Positions 8,873 to 17,002 are shown, counted from the first letter of the stretch. The stretch: 64,000 nucleotides of DNA from Enterobacter_D sp963521185 (GCA_963521185.1 CAUQTV010000015.1:1-64000); one strand, 5' to 3'. The notes: generated by a model not told the origin, from the sequence alone. Numbers and translations are program-made.

Positions 8873-10540
8873 ATGAGTGAGGCAGAAGCCCGCCCGAGTA
8901 ACTTTATTCGCCAGATCATTGATGAAGATTTGGCCAGTGGAAAACACTCCACTGTTTGCACCCGTTTTCCGCCGGAGCCGAACGGTTATCTGCATATCGG
9001 CCACGCGAAATCTATCTGCCTGAACTTTGGCATCGCCCAGGATTATCAGGGCCAGTGCAACCTGCGTTTCGATGACACCAACCCGGTAAAAGAAGACATC
9101 GAATACGTTGAGTCGATCAAAAACGACGTGCAATGGCTTGGCTTCCACTGGTCCGGCGATGTGCGCTACTCCTCTGACTATTTCGATCAACTGCACAGCT
9201 ATGCGGTGGAGCTGATCAACAAGGGCCTCGCCTACGTTGACGAATTAACGCCGGAACAGATCCGTGAATACCGTGGCTCGCTGACCGCACCGGGCAAAAA
9301 CAGCCCGTATCGCGATCGCAGCGTCGACGAGAACCTGGCGCTGTTTGAAAAAATGCGTGCCGGTGGTTTTGAAGAAGGCACCGCCTGCCTGCGTGCCAAA
9401 ATTGACATGGCCTCGCCGTTTATCGTGATGCGCGATCCGGTTATCTACCGCATCAAGTTTGCCGATCACCACCAGACCGGCACCAAATGGTGCATCTATC
9501 CGATGTACGATTTCACGCACTGCATCAGCGATGCGCTGGAAGGCATCACGCACTCCCTGTGCACGCTGGAGTTCCAGGACAACCGTCGTCTGTATGACTG
9601 GGTGCTGGACAACATCACCATTCCGGTTCACCCGCGCCAGTACGAATTCTCGCGCCTGAATCTGGAATACACCGTGATGTCCAAGCGTAAGCTGAACCTG
9701 CTGGTGACCGACAAGCATGTGGAAGGCTGGGACGATCCGCGTATGCCGACCATCTCTGGCCTGCGTCGTCGTGGCTACACCGCCGCCTCCGTGCGCGAGT
9801 TCTGCAAACGCATCGGCGTAACCAAGCAGGACAACACCATTGAAATGGCGTCGCTGGAATCCTGTATTCGTGAAGATCTGAACGAAAACGCCCCGCGCGC
9901 AATGGCGGTTATCGATCCGGTTAAGCTGGTGATCGAGAACTATGCGCAGGGTGAGAGCGAAATGGTCACCATGCCTAACCATCCGGGCAAACCGGAAATG
10001 GGCAGCCGTGAAGTGCCGTTTAGCGCGGAAATCTGGATTGACCGTGCTGACTTCCGTGAAGAAGCCAACAAGCAGTACAAACGCCTGGTGCTGGGCAAAG
10101 AAGTGCGCCTGCGCAACGCCTACGTGATCAAAGCCGAGCGCGTAGAGAAAGACGCTGAAGGCACCATCACCACCATTTTCTGTTCTTACGATGCGGATAC
10201 GCTGAGTAAAGATCCGGCCGATGGCCGCAAAGTGAAAGGCGTGATCCACTGGGTCAGCGCGGCGCATGCGTTGCCGGTTGAGATTCGTCTTTACGACCGT
10301 CTGTTCAGCATTCCCAACCCGGGTGCAGCGGAGGATTTCCTCGCCACCATCAACCCGGAATCGCTGGTGGTGAAGCAGGGCTTCGCGGAGCCGAGCCTGA
10401 AAGCGGCGGAAACGGGCAAGGCGTTCCAGTTCGAGCGTGAAGGTTATTTCTGCCTCGACAGCCGTCACACCACCGCCGACAAACGGGTATTTAACCGCAC
10501 CGTCGGCCTGCGTGATACCTGGGCGAAAATCGGCGAGTAA
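8873..10540 (+). CDS. glnS: glutaminyl-tRNA synthetase
   Basis: GlnS charges tRNA-Gln with glutamine in the cytoplasm. The 555-residue class I synthetase has the HIGH signature at residues 41-44 in PNGYLHIGHAK and the KMSKS equivalent at about 269-272 (MSKR). The C-terminal part matches the two anticodon-binding beta-barrels of the family. The gene stands alone between nagE and chiP, as in E. coli, with its own terminator. One of its tRNA substrates is encoded at the start of this window. Confidence 0.98.
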   Translation: MSEAEARPSNFIRQIIDEDLASGKHSTVCTRFPPEPNGYLHIGHAKSICLNFGIAQDYQGQCNLRFDDTNPVKEDIEYVESIKNDVQWLGFHWSGDVRYSSDYFDQLHSYAVELINKGLAYVDELTPEQIREYRGSLTAPGKNSPYRDRSVDENLALFEKMRAGGFEEGTACLRAKIDMASPFIVMRDPVIYRIKFADHHQTGTKWCIYPMYDFTHCISDALEGITHSLCTLEFQDNRRLYDWVLDNITIPVHPRQYEFSRLNLEYTVMSKRKLNLLVTDKHVEGWDDPRMPTISGLRRRGYTAASVREFCKRIGVTKQDNTIEMASLESCIREDLNENAPRAMAVIDPVKLVIENYAQGESEMVTMPNHPGKPEMGSREVPFSAEIWIDRADFREEANKQYKRLVLGKEVRLRNAYVIKAERVEKDAEGTITTIFCSYDADTLSKDPADGRKVKGVIHWVSAAHALPVEIRLYDRLFSIPNPGAAEDFLATINPESLVVKQGFAEPSLKAAETGKAFQFEREGYFCLDSRHTTADKRVFNRTVGLRDTWAKIGE

Positions 10541-10559
10541 CGGTTTATCGCGTCAATCA

Positions 10560-10587
10560 AACGCCGCTTCGAGCGGCGTTTTTTTTG
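10560..10587 (+). terminator. glnS intrinsic terminator
   Basis: An 8-bp stem AACGCCGC/GCGGCGTT with a 5-nt TTCGA loop is followed by a run of T residues. Confidence 0.93.
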
Positions 10588-10605
10588 CGCATAATTAAGC
10601 CTTAC

Positions 10606-10634
10606 TTAATATATTCGCGACGCGAATTAATTAA
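10606..10634. promoter_or_regulatory. candidate NagC operator 1 of chiP
   Basis: The dyad ATTCGCGACGCGAATTAATT within an AT-rich context resembles the NagC box. It is about 300 bp upstream of chiP, near the glnS terminator. Confidence 0.6.
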
Positions 10635-10779
10635 CTTTCTGCGCGATCTCTCATTTCCTCAATTTTAATCAAAATGCCTTTCTAAGGCTTATCACCAGGC
10701 GTTTTTCACAAATGTAACGAAACGCGAACAAATATGTGCTCTTCGTCATAATCTCATCCTTTGCTCACTGAAATGTGTT

Positions 10780-10803
10780 GATAATTCGCGTCGCGAAAAA
10801 TAG
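10780..10803. promoter_or_regulatory. candidate NagC operator 2 of chiP
   Basis: ATAATTCGCGTCGCGAAAAA is a second NagC-like dyad, with the ATTCGCG half-site shared with the upstream copy. The two centres are about 170 bp apart, suitable for looping repression of the kind described for NagC. Confidence 0.6.
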
Positions 10804-10821
10804 TCTTGGAGACGGTAGATT

Positions 10822-10840
10822 TTATGTGGTTTTCACATAA
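10822..10840 (+). promoter_or_regulatory. perfect inverted repeat in chiP 5' region
   Basis: TTATGTG and CACATAA form a perfect 7-bp inverted repeat around a GTTTT spacer. The spacing is wrong for a CRP site. It could be an mRNA hairpin near the 5' end of the chiP leader or an operator for another dimeric protein. Confidence 0.35.
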
Positions 10841-10900
10841 CTGCCGGGCTTTACTTCATTTTTTATTTTTCGCGTTCTGCATTTGCAGGCGCTTTTAATA

Positions 10901-10913
10901 CGTCAAAGAGGAA
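10901..10913 (+). promoter_or_regulatory. ChiX small-RNA pairing site over the chiP ribosome binding site
   Basis: The sequence CGTCAAAGAGGAA is the exact reverse complement of the seed segment UUCCUCUUUGACG of the enterobacterial small RNA ChiX (MicM), as I remember that RNA. It covers the AGAGGA Shine-Dalgarno element of chiP. ChiX is known to silence chiP at this place in E. coli and Salmonella. The ChiX gene itself is not in this window. Confidence 0.85.
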
Positions 10914-10918
10914 CACTT

Positions 10919-12319
10919 ATGCGTACGTTCAGTGGCAAACGTAGTACGCTGGCGCTGGTTATTTCTGGCGCTACAGCACTGTCGGGTTGGGCCATTTCGC
11001 CGCAGGCGGCAGCCGCCGGGTTTATTGATGATTCCACGCTGACTGGCGGTATCTATTACTGGCAGCGTGAGCGCGACCGTAAAGACGTAACCGAACACGA
11101 CAAATACGAAACCAACCTTTCCCATTCCACATGGAACGCCAACCTCGATTTCCAGTCGGGCTATGCCGCCGACATGTTTGGCTTTGATATCGCCGCCTTT
11201 ACCGCCATTGAAATGGGTGAGAACGGCGACAGCGGTCACCCCAATGAAATCGCGTTTTCGTCCAAAAACAAAGCCTACGACGAAGACTGGTCCGGTGATA
11301 AAAGCGGCGTGAGCCTGTACAAAGCTGCCGCGAAATTCAAATACGGTCCGGTATGGGCGCGTGCGGGGTATATCCAGCCGACGGGCCAGACGCTACTGGC
11401 ACCACACTGGAACTTTATGCCGGGCACCTATCAGGGCGCAGAAGCCGGGGCCAACCTGGATTACGGCGACGCCGGAGCGCTGAGCTTCTCCTATATGTGG
11501 ACGGATAACTACAAAGCGCCGTGGCATACCGAAATGGACGGCTTCTATCAGAACGACCAAAAAACCAAAGTCGATTATCTGCACTCGCTGGGCGCGAAGT
11601 ATGATTTCAAAAACGACCTGGTGCTGGAAGCCGCGTTTGGTCAGGCGCAGGGCTATATCGATCAGTATTTTGCCAAAGCCAGCTACAAGTTTGATGTGGT
11701 CGGCAGCCCGCTCTCTACCAGCTATCAGTTTTACGGCACGCGCGACAAAGTCAGCGATGGCGGCGTGAACGATATCTACGACGGCACCGCGTGGACGCAG
11801 GCACTAACCTTTGGCTACAAAGTGGGTGACGTGGATCTGCGCCTCGAAGGCACCTGGGTCAAAGCTGAAGGGCAGCAGGGCTATTTCCTGCAACGCATGA
11901 CGCCAACCTATGCGTCATCGAACGGTCGTCTGGATATCTGGTGGGATAACCGCTCAGACTTCAACGCCGACGGCGAAAAAGCGCTGTTCTTCGGGGCGAT
12001 GTACGACCTGAAAAATTTCAATCTGCCGGGCTGGGTAGTGGGTGCGTCATACGCCTACGCCTGGGATGCCAAACCGGGCGACATGGCGACGCCGGATGAA
12101 TATTACGATCCCAACTACCGTCTGAAAGAGTCCGCTTACAGCCTTGATGCGGTCTATACGTTGCAGGACGGTCGCGCTAAGGGCACCATGTTCAAGCTGC
12201 ACTTTACGCAGTACGACAACCACTCCGACATTCCGAGCTACGCGGGTGGCTACGGCAACATCTTCCAGGATGAGCGTGACGTGAAGTTCATGGTCATCGC
12301 GCCGTTCACCATTTTCTAA
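10919..12319 (+). CDS. chiP: chitoporin, outer-membrane channel for chito-oligosaccharides
   Basis: ChiP (formerly YbfM) is an OprD-family outer-membrane porin that takes up chitobiose and longer chitin fragments. The start at 10919 follows the AGAGGA ribosome site and gives 466 residues; the same frame is open a further 12 codons upstream without a better start. A signal peptide of about 28 residues ends near PQAAAAG. The rest is rich in aromatic beta-strands and ends in a phenylalanine (APFTIF), as outer-membrane barrel proteins do. Regulation by NagC and ChiX is indicated by sites upstream. In E. coli a small lipoprotein gene, chiQ, follows; here a terminator follows at once and chiQ is missing. 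Confidence 0.93.
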   Translation: MRTFSGKRSTLALVISGATALSGWAISPQAAAAGFIDDSTLTGGIYYWQRERDRKDVTEHDKYETNLSHSTWNANLDFQSGYAADMFGFDIAAFTAIEMGENGDSGHPNEIAFSSKNKAYDEDWSGDKSGVSLYKAAAKFKYGPVWARAGYIQPTGQTLLAPHWNFMPGTYQGAEAGANLDYGDAGALSFSYMWTDNYKAPWHTEMDGFYQNDQKTKVDYLHSLGAKYDFKNDLVLEAAFGQAQGYIDQYFAKASYKFDVVGSPLSTSYQFYGTRDKVSDGGVNDIYDGTAWTQALTFGYKVGDVDLRLEGTWVKAEGQQGYFLQRMTPTYASSNGRLDIWWDNRSDFNADGEKALFFGAMYDLKNFNLPGWVVGASYAYAWDAKPGDMATPDEYYDPNYRLKESAYSLDAVYTLQDGRAKGTMFKLHFTQYDNHSDIPSYAGGYGNIFQDERDVKFMVIAPFTIF

Positions 12320-12338
12320 GCGTATTACGTGCCATGAC

Positions 12339-12371
12339 AAAACCAGCCCTTCGCGGCTGGTTTTCGTTTTT
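12339..12371 (+). terminator. chiP intrinsic terminator
   Basis: A 10-bp stem AAAACCAGCC/GGCTGGTTTT (12339-12348 with 12355-12364) is followed by CGTTTTT. Confidence 0.9.
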
Positions 12372-12418
12372 GTAGATAAAATAGCGTGCGTGACGCATTA
12401 TGGTCGCAGAGCGTTGAG

Positions 12419-13075
12419 ATGAAGAATACCGGAGCCTGCTTGACCACTGACATTGCCCCGCGCCGCCGTGGCCGTCCACCGAAAACCGACCGCACTTTTA
12501 CCGACACGCGTGAAGCGCTGATCCGCAGCGGCCTGGCGTTACTGACACACGTCGGCTATCTCTCAACCGGCATTGACGCCATCGTCAAAAACGTCGGCGT
12601 GCCGAAAGGCTCGTTCTATTACTACTTTGAAAACAAAGAAGAGTACGGTCAGGTGGTGCTGGAGGCATATGACAGCTTCTTTCAGCACAAGCTGCGTAAA
12701 TATCTGGCGGACACTTCGCTGGCACCGCTAAACCGCCTCGCCTGTTTCGTGCAGAGCGCCGGGGAGGGGATGGCTAAATACGATTTTACGCGCGGTTGCC
12801 TGGTCGGCAATTTGATGCAGGAAAGCCCCGGTTTGCCTGAAGCCTTCAGCGAACAGCTCAAAGCGATCCTTGCGGGCTGGCAGCAGCACGTGGCGGCTTG
12901 TCTGCGCGAGGCGATGGCCGCCGGAGAGATAACGTCTGCGCTGTCGCCGGATGCCCTGGCGATCGTTTTCTGGAGCGGCTGGGAGGGGGCGGTAATGCGC
13001 GCGAGGCTGTTCCGATCCGCCCAGCCGCTCAATGAATTCTGGGACTACTTTTCGGCGTCGATCCGCGCGGCGTAA
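12419..13075 (+). CDS. TetR-family regulator, AcuR-like
   Basis: This is a TetR-type one-component repressor. It has an N-terminal basic stretch (RRRGRPPKT), a helix-turn-helix with the family signature KGSFYYYFENKEEYG about 60 residues in, and an all-helical ligand domain with a cysteine in TRGCLVGN. The protein resembles AcuR, which represses the acryloyl-CoA reductase gene acuI in Rhodobacter, and here it lies just upstream of an acuI-like gene. The start is uncertain: GTG at 12386, ATG at 12419, or TTG at 12440 (preceded by GGAG) are all in frame. Its natural ligand is unknown; acrylate or a reactive enone is a guess from the neighbour. Confidence 0.8.
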   Translation: MKNTGACLTTDIAPRRRGRPPKTDRTFTDTREALIRSGLALLTHVGYLSTGIDAIVKNVGVPKGSFYYYFENKEEYGQVVLEAYDSFFQHKLRKYLADTSLAPLNRLACFVQSAGEGMAKYDFTRGCLVGNLMQESPGLPEAFSEQLKAILAGWQQHVAACLREAMAAGEITSALSPDALAIVFWSGWEGAVMRARLFRSAQPLNEFWDYFSASIRAA

Positions 13076-13167
13076 TTGACGCAAAACAATTTATTTTCAT
13101 TTCCCTGGCGCAATCCTCTGATAATCCTTGAACAAAGAACCGTCACCGATTACCGTCTTTATTAATA

Positions 13168-13185
13168 CTAGACGATCGGTCAATA
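13168..13185. promoter_or_regulatory. candidate TetR-family operator before the acuI-like gene
   Basis: ACTAGACGATCGGTCAAT holds an imperfect GAC/GTC dyad of the TAGACxxxxxGGTCTA kind seen with many TetR repressors. It lies about 45 bp upstream of the acuI-like start, where a repressor would block transcription. Confidence 0.45.
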
Positions 13186-13229
13186 ATGATTTTAACGTGC
13201 TAACACCTGGCTCACGCAATGAGGTCACT

Positions 13230-14216
13230 ATGTTTAAAGCAATTCAGATTACTAAGACGGAAGGGCAGTACGCCGCAGCGCTGGTTGAAGTGGATGAACA
13301 GGATCTGCCGGAAGGGGACGTGACGGTTGAGATCGACTACTCGTCGATTAACTACAAAGACGCGCTGGCGATCACCGGACGCGGGCCGATTGTGCGCCAG
13401 TTTCCGATGGTGCCCGGTATCGATTTCGCGGGAACGGTCATTGCCAGCGACAGCGCGCAGTACGCGCCGGGCGATAAAGTGCTGCTGACCGGCTGGGGCG
13501 TGGGCGAGCGTCACTGGGGCGGACTGGCGGGTAAAGCGCGTATCAAAAGCGAATGGCTGACGCCGCTGCCAAACTCAGCGGATGCAAAACAGGTGATGGC
13601 GATGGGTACCGCAGGCTTTACCGCCATGTTATGCGTCCAGGCGGTGCTGGATCACGGTGTGAAGCCGGAAGACGGTCCGGTGCTGGTGACTGGCGCAGGC
13701 GGCGGGGTAGGCAGCTGCGCGGTACTCTTGCTGGCGAAAATGGGCTACCAGGTTGTGGCGTCCACCGGTCGTCCGCAGGAGGGCGAGTGGATGCGTAACC
13801 AGCTCGGGGCCAGTGAGATTATCAATCGTGATGAACTGAGCGCACCGGGTAAACCGCTGCAAAAAGAGCGCTGGGCGGCGGCGGTGGATACCGTCGGCAG
13901 CCATACGCTGAGTAACGTCTGCGCCTCGGTGCGCTACGATGGGATCGTGGCCGCCTGCGGTATGGCGCAGGGCATGGATCTGCCCGCGACCGTCGCCCCG
14001 TTCATACTGCGCGGCGTAACTCTGCGCGGGATCGACAGCGTGATGGTGAGCAGCGCTAAACGCCCGGCCATCTGGGAAAAAGCCTGCCAGTACCTGACGC
14101 CGGAAGTGTTAGCGACGCTAAGCGAAGTGCATCCGCTGTCAGACGCCATCAGCGTGGCGGAACAGCTACTCGACGGCAAAGTGCGTGGCCGCGTGGTGAT
14201 TAACTGTAAGGCATAA
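13230..14216 (+). CDS. acryloyl-CoA reductase-like NADPH oxidoreductase (AcuI/YhdH family)
   Basis: This is a zinc-free medium-chain dehydrogenase/reductase of the YhdH/AcuI type, which reduces acryloyl-CoA to propionyl-CoA with NADPH. The start at 13230 gives 328 residues beginning MFKAIQITK, as in the family; the frame is open further upstream only through the promoter region. The N-terminal GroES-like domain (about 1-125) has YKDALAITGRGP, and the Rossmann domain has VTGAGGGVGS near residue 155. It forms a likely unit with the TetR-type gene upstream. E. coli K-12 has no such pair at this place, so it is a local insertion relative to K-12. Whether it detoxifies acrylate or another alkenal is not known. 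Confidence 0.85.
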   Translation: MFKAIQITKTEGQYAAALVEVDEQDLPEGDVTVEIDYSSINYKDALAITGRGPIVRQFPMVPGIDFAGTVIASDSAQYAPGDKVLLTGWGVGERHWGGLAGKARIKSEWLTPLPNSADAKQVMAMGTAGFTAMLCVQAVLDHGVKPEDGPVLVTGAGGGVGSCAVLLLAKMGYQVVASTGRPQEGEWMRNQLGASEIINRDELSAPGKPLQKERWAAAVDTVGSHTLSNVCASVRYDGIVAACGMAQGMDLPATVAPFILRGVTLRGIDSVMVSSAKRPAIWEKACQYLTPEVLATLSEVHPLSDAISVAEQLLDGKVRGRVVINCKA

Positions 14217-14227
14217 GCCCGACGTCA

Positions 14228-14294
14228 CGCCCGGCGGCGCTTCGCTTGCCGGTATGGTTTCGTAGGCCGGGTAAGGCGACAGCCGCCACCCGGC
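14228..14294. repeat. REP/BIME element
   Basis: Two REP-type palindromic units lie in opposite orientation: CGCCCGGCGGCGC...TTGCCGG (14228-14252) and GTAGGCCGGGTAAGGCGACA...CACCCGGC (14262-14294). This is the usual enterobacterial extragenic element found after the end of an operon. Confidence 0.85.
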
Positions 14295-14337
14295 GAAGGC
14301 TTGCTGGGCTACAGAAGCCGGCATAAATTGCGCGCAT

Positions 14338-14366
14338 AAAAAAGCCAGCCCGAAAGCTGGCTTTTT
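14338..14366. terminator. bidirectional terminator between the acuI-like gene and fur
   Basis: A 7-bp core stem AGCCAGC/GCTGGCT is flanked by A residues on the left and T residues on the right, so it can end transcription from both sides. Confidence 0.9.
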
Positions 14367-14380
14367 ACGTTCTGGTTCGC

Positions 14381-14833
14381 TTATTTATGCGAAAGTTCGT
14401 GTGCCGCATCGTCTTCACGGCAATCACCTTCGGCGCAGTGGCCGTACAGGTACAGGCTGTGGTTCGTCAGACGAATACCGTGTTTAGAGGCGATGTCGCG
14501 CTGACGCGCTTCAATGGAATCATCGCTAAATTCAATGACCTTGCCGCAGTCGAGGCAGATCAAATGATCGTGGTGATGCTGCTGAGTCAATTCGAAAACG
14601 GATTTGCCGCCTTCAAAATTATGACGGGTTACGATACCCGCGTCATCAAACTGGTTAAGCACGCGATACACGGTCGCCAGACCAATTTCCTCGCCCATGT
14701 CGATCAAGCGTTTGTATAAATCTTCCGCACTCACATGATGGTTATCCGGGCCCTGAAGAACTTCCAGAATTTTTAACCGAGGAAGCGTGACTTTCAGGCC
14801 GGCCTTCTTTAATGCGGTATTGTTGTCAGTCAT
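14381..14833 (-). CDS. fur: ferric uptake regulator
   Basis: Fur is the iron-dependent global repressor. The 150-residue protein has the N-terminal winged helix (about 1-82) and the C-terminal dimer domain. Metal ligands are clear: HHHDH at residues 86-90, the CxxC pair at 93 and 96, and a further CxxxxC near 133-138. Its start codon overlaps the stop of the small leader gene uof (ATGA), as in E. coli, where translation of the two is coupled and the small RNA RyhB acts on uof. Confidence 0.97.
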   Translation of the reverse strand: MTDNNTALKKAGLKVTLPRLKILEVLQGPDNHHVSAEDLYKRLIDMGEEIGLATVYRVLNQFDDAGIVTRHNFEGGKSVFELTQQHHHDHLICLDCGKVIEFSDDSIEARQRDIASKHGIRLTNHSLYLYGHCAEGDCREDDAAHELSHK

Positions 14834-14912
14834 GCGGAATCTGTCCTGTTGCGTAGCGATTCACTTCCCGATTGGAAGTAAATGAGAATGCTCTTGAGTA
14901 AATGCGTCTCAT
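14826..14912 (-). CDS. uof: Uof leader peptide upstream of fur
   Basis: This is a 28-codon reading frame beginning MRRIYSRAFSF and ending GQIPHD. Its stop overlaps the fur start codon. Size and overlap match E. coli uof, whose translation is coupled to fur and blocked by the small RNA RyhB when iron is scarce. The frame stays open upstream to 15089, but the 28-codon version fits the known gene. A TATAAT-like hexamer overlaps the start codon, so the main promoter must lie further upstream or transcription must come from fldA. Confidence 0.8.
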   Translation of the reverse strand: MRRIYSRAFSFTSNREVNRYATGQIPHD

Positions 14913-14916
14913 TATA
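14898..14916 (-). promoter_or_regulatory. weak Fur-box-like sequence at uof
   Basis: On the minus strand TATAATGAGACGCATTTAC matches the 19-bp Fur consensus at about 13 positions. It overlaps the uof start, so it may be chance. Autoregulation of fur is known in E. coli. Confidence 0.3.
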
Positions 14917-15090
14917 GAACTGCCATGTCTAAATGAAAACTGCAAGTCCTCAAGCAAAGTATGCGTATAAAACGTGGTATCGCCAACAAACCTCGGTGAC
15001 ACAGCACGTTTAACCAGGGGATATTGTACAGGTATGAGCGTAAAAGTTAAAAAATTGTAGCAATTATTTTCATCGGTAATATCTATCAAT

Positions 15091-15116
15091 GCGGCGCATC
15101 CAACAGGTTGCGCCGC
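15091..15116 (-). terminator. hairpin between fldA and fur, no T-tract
   Basis: A perfect 8-bp GC-rich stem (GCGGCGCA/TGCGCCGC) with a 10-nt loop lies 8 bp after the fldA stop. There is no T-run after it, so it is probably a partial terminator or RNA-stabilising hairpin that lets some fldA transcripts continue into uof-fur, as happens in E. coli. Confidence 0.5.
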
Positions 15117-15123
15117 ACAGCAA

Positions 15124-15654
15124 TCAGGCGTTCACGATCTCATCTAGATGAAGTTCTTCAGAAATCTGCTTCACCCATTTTTCAACGCGCTCAGCGGTCA
15201 GCTCCGGCTGGCGATCTTCGTCAATGGCAAGGCCGACGAAATGGTCGTCATCCGCCAGACCTTTCGACGCTTCAAAATGGTAGCCTGCGGTTGGCCAGTG
15301 ACCGACGATGGTCGCACCGCGCGGTTCGATGATGTCGCGGATGGTGCCCAGCGCATCACAGAAATATTCCGCGTAGTCTTCCTGGTCGCCACAGCCGAAC
15401 AGCGCCACCAGTTTGCCGTTGAAGTCGACCTCTTCCAGCGTCGGGAAGAAATCATCCCAGTCACACTGCGCTTCACCGTAATACCAGGTCGGGATACCCA
15501 GCAGCAGGATGTCGTAGCCGTCGAGATCTTCTTTGCTGCTCTTGGCAATGTCATGCACGTCGGCAACGTCTTTACCAAGCTGCTTTTGGATCATCTTCGC
15601 GATATTTTCGGTGTTACCAGTGTCGCTGCCGAAAAAAATGCCTGTGATTGCCAT
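15124..15654 (-). CDS. fldA: flavodoxin 1
   Basis: FldA is an essential FMN electron carrier that serves pyruvate-formate lyase activation, methionine synthase reactivation, and the isoprenoid and biotin enzymes. The start at 15654 gives 176 residues beginning MAITGIFFGSDTGNTENIAK, which holds the FMN phosphate loop; the longer upstream frame is not coding. Tryptophan and tyrosine residues that flank the isoalloxazine ring lie in TWYYGEAQCDWDD. It lies upstream of uof-fur on the same strand. Confidence 0.97.
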   Translation of the reverse strand: MAITGIFFGSDTGNTENIAKMIQKQLGKDVADVHDIAKSSKEDLDGYDILLLGIPTWYYGEAQCDWDDFFPTLEEVDFNGKLVALFGCGDQEDYAEYFCDALGTIRDIIEPRGATIVGHWPTAGYHFEASKGLADDDHFVGLAIDEDRQPELTAERVEKWVKQISEELHLDEIVNA

Positions 15655-15804
15655 GAGTAAAATAACCTCTTGAAACTTAATGAAATGGTGGTGGCACATT
15701 GCCCACGGATAAGGGCAATGATAGCAGAACAGAGAAGCGCGCGGAAACAGCAATCGCCTCAGACTGCACTCTGTGCTACATGAATGTGAGATTTGTAGGG
15801 ATTT

Positions 15805-16098
15805 TCAGACGATCCCCTGGTCATGCAACGCTTTTAGCTGGGTCAGCAGCAGTTCTTCAATCAGTTCGCTGCGGCTGATTTCGCGGGCATCGGCCAGTTC
15901 GTTCAACGCGTCAACCGCGTCTGCATTCAGTTTCAGTTCGACGCGTTTGAGGCCACGAACTTTATCGCGTTTAAGCTGATTACGCTTATTAATGCGCAAT
16001 TGTTCGTCGCGTGAGAGCGGATTCGTTTTCGGTCTTCCCGGCCGACGCTCATTCGCGAACAGATCTATTGTCGTACGGTCCGTTTGTTCTTTAGCCAT
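15805..16098 (-). CDS. ybfE: YbfE, LexA-regulon protein of unknown function
   Basis: This 97-residue basic protein is the YbfE family, listed as LexA-regulated in E. coli. The C-terminal half (about 50-85) looks like a ribbon-helix-helix DNA-binding fold (KRVELKLNADAVDALNELA). The N-terminus has a GRPKTNPLSR segment typical of this group. I see no good CTGT-N8-ACAG LexA box in the 130 bp upstream, so SOS control is not supported by the sequence here. It lies between ybfF and fldA on the same strand. Confidence 0.88.
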   Translation of the reverse strand: MAKEQTDRTTIDLFANERRPGRPKTNPLSRDEQLRINKRNQLKRDKVRGLKRVELKLNADAVDALNELADAREISRSELIEELLLTQLKALHDQGIV

Positions 16099-16231
16099 GA
16101 TTTAGAGTGACTTCGGGGGAAAAACACGCTGCCAGAGAGTAGCCCTGAGCAATTAGCGCGCCATCATACATCAGGGAGCGGGGGACGCCAACGACCGGGC
16201 GCGTCGTGGCGCTCGGTCGCCGGGTTTTTAA

Positions 16232-17002
16232 TCAACGCGCGTCGTTAAGGTAGCGGCGAATGGCCCGCAATACCGCCTCTGGTTTCTCAGCGTGTACCCA
16301 ATGACCGGCTCCGGCAATCACATGCGCGCGCGCCTGCGGGAATTGCGCCAGCAGCGCATCACGATACGCCTCGGTCACATAGGGTGAATGTCCACCACGC
16401 ACAAAGAGGGCGGGCTTGTCCCACGCCGGAACCTCTTGCCAGCCGACGATATGGGCGTACTGCTCCCACAGCACCGGCACGTTAAAGCGCCACTCACCGT
16501 CAACGAAAGATTTCAGCAAAAACTGCACCACGCCTTCTTCATCCAGCTGTTCGCGCAGAACGGCTGCCGCCTGCTGGCGGGTGGACACGTTCGCGTCGGT
16601 CACGGCATTAATCGCGGCAAAAATCTCATCATGACGGCGGACCTGATAATCCACCGGCGCAATATCAATCGCCACCAGCCGATCGATGCGTTCAGGTGCC
16701 AGCGCGGTTAACGCCATCACCGCTTTGCCGCCCATCGAATGCCCAATAAAGGTGGCTTTTTCAATACCATGCGCGTCCAGCGTGTCGAGCAGATCCTGAG
16801 CCATCGCCGGGTAATTCATCTCCGGGGCGCGGGGTGAAAGACCGTGGTTGCGCATATCGACCTGAATGATATCGTGGTCATTCACCAGGTCACGCGCCAG
16901 CACGCCGAGGTTGTCCAGACTGCCAAAAAGACCGTGAACGAGGACGATGGGAGAATTGTTGTGCAGATGTTGTGCAGTTTGCGCTCGGGTATTCATTTTC
17001 AT
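16232..17002 (-). CDS. ybfF: acyl-CoA/ester hydrolase YbfF, alpha/beta-hydrolase fold
   Basis: YbfF is a cytoplasmic alpha/beta-hydrolase that acts on palmitoyl-CoA, malonyl-CoA and short esters in E. coli. The 256-residue protein has the oxyanion-hole motif VHGLFGS near residue 23, the nucleophile elbow GHSMGG near residue 89, and the catalytic histidine in GAGHWVHAEKP near the C-terminus. It is divergent from seqA with about 180 bp between them. Confidence 0.93.
   Translation of the reverse strand: MKMNTRAQTAQHLHNNSPIVLVHGLFGSLDNLGVLARDLVNDHDIIQVDMRNHGLSPRAPEMNYPAMAQDLLDTLDAHGIEKATFIGHSMGGKAVMALTALAPERIDRLVAIDIAPVDYQVRRHDEIFAAINAVTDANVSTRQQAAAVLREQLDEEGVVQFLLKSFVDGEWRFNVPVLWEQYAHIVGWQEVPAWDKPALFVRGGHSPYVTEAYRDALLAQFPQARAHVIAGAGHWVHAEKPEAVLRAIRRYLNDAR

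Noticed and set aside
9245..10468. 407-codon minus-strand open frame opposite glnS
   Set aside because: Antisense shadow caused by biased codon use in glnS; the composition (many His, Arg, Val) is typical of such shadows.
10822..10840. CRP site upstream of chiP
   Set aside because: TTATGTG-GTTTT-CACATAA has 5 bp between TGTG and CACA, where CRP needs 8.
15655..15753. 33-residue N-terminal extension of flavodoxin
   Set aside because: Flavodoxin begins MAITGIFF and is 176 residues; the extension runs through the promoter and leader.
16099..16231. LexA box upstream of ybfE
   Set aside because: I looked for CTGT-N8-ACAG and found only weak CTG/CAG pieces with wrong spacing.
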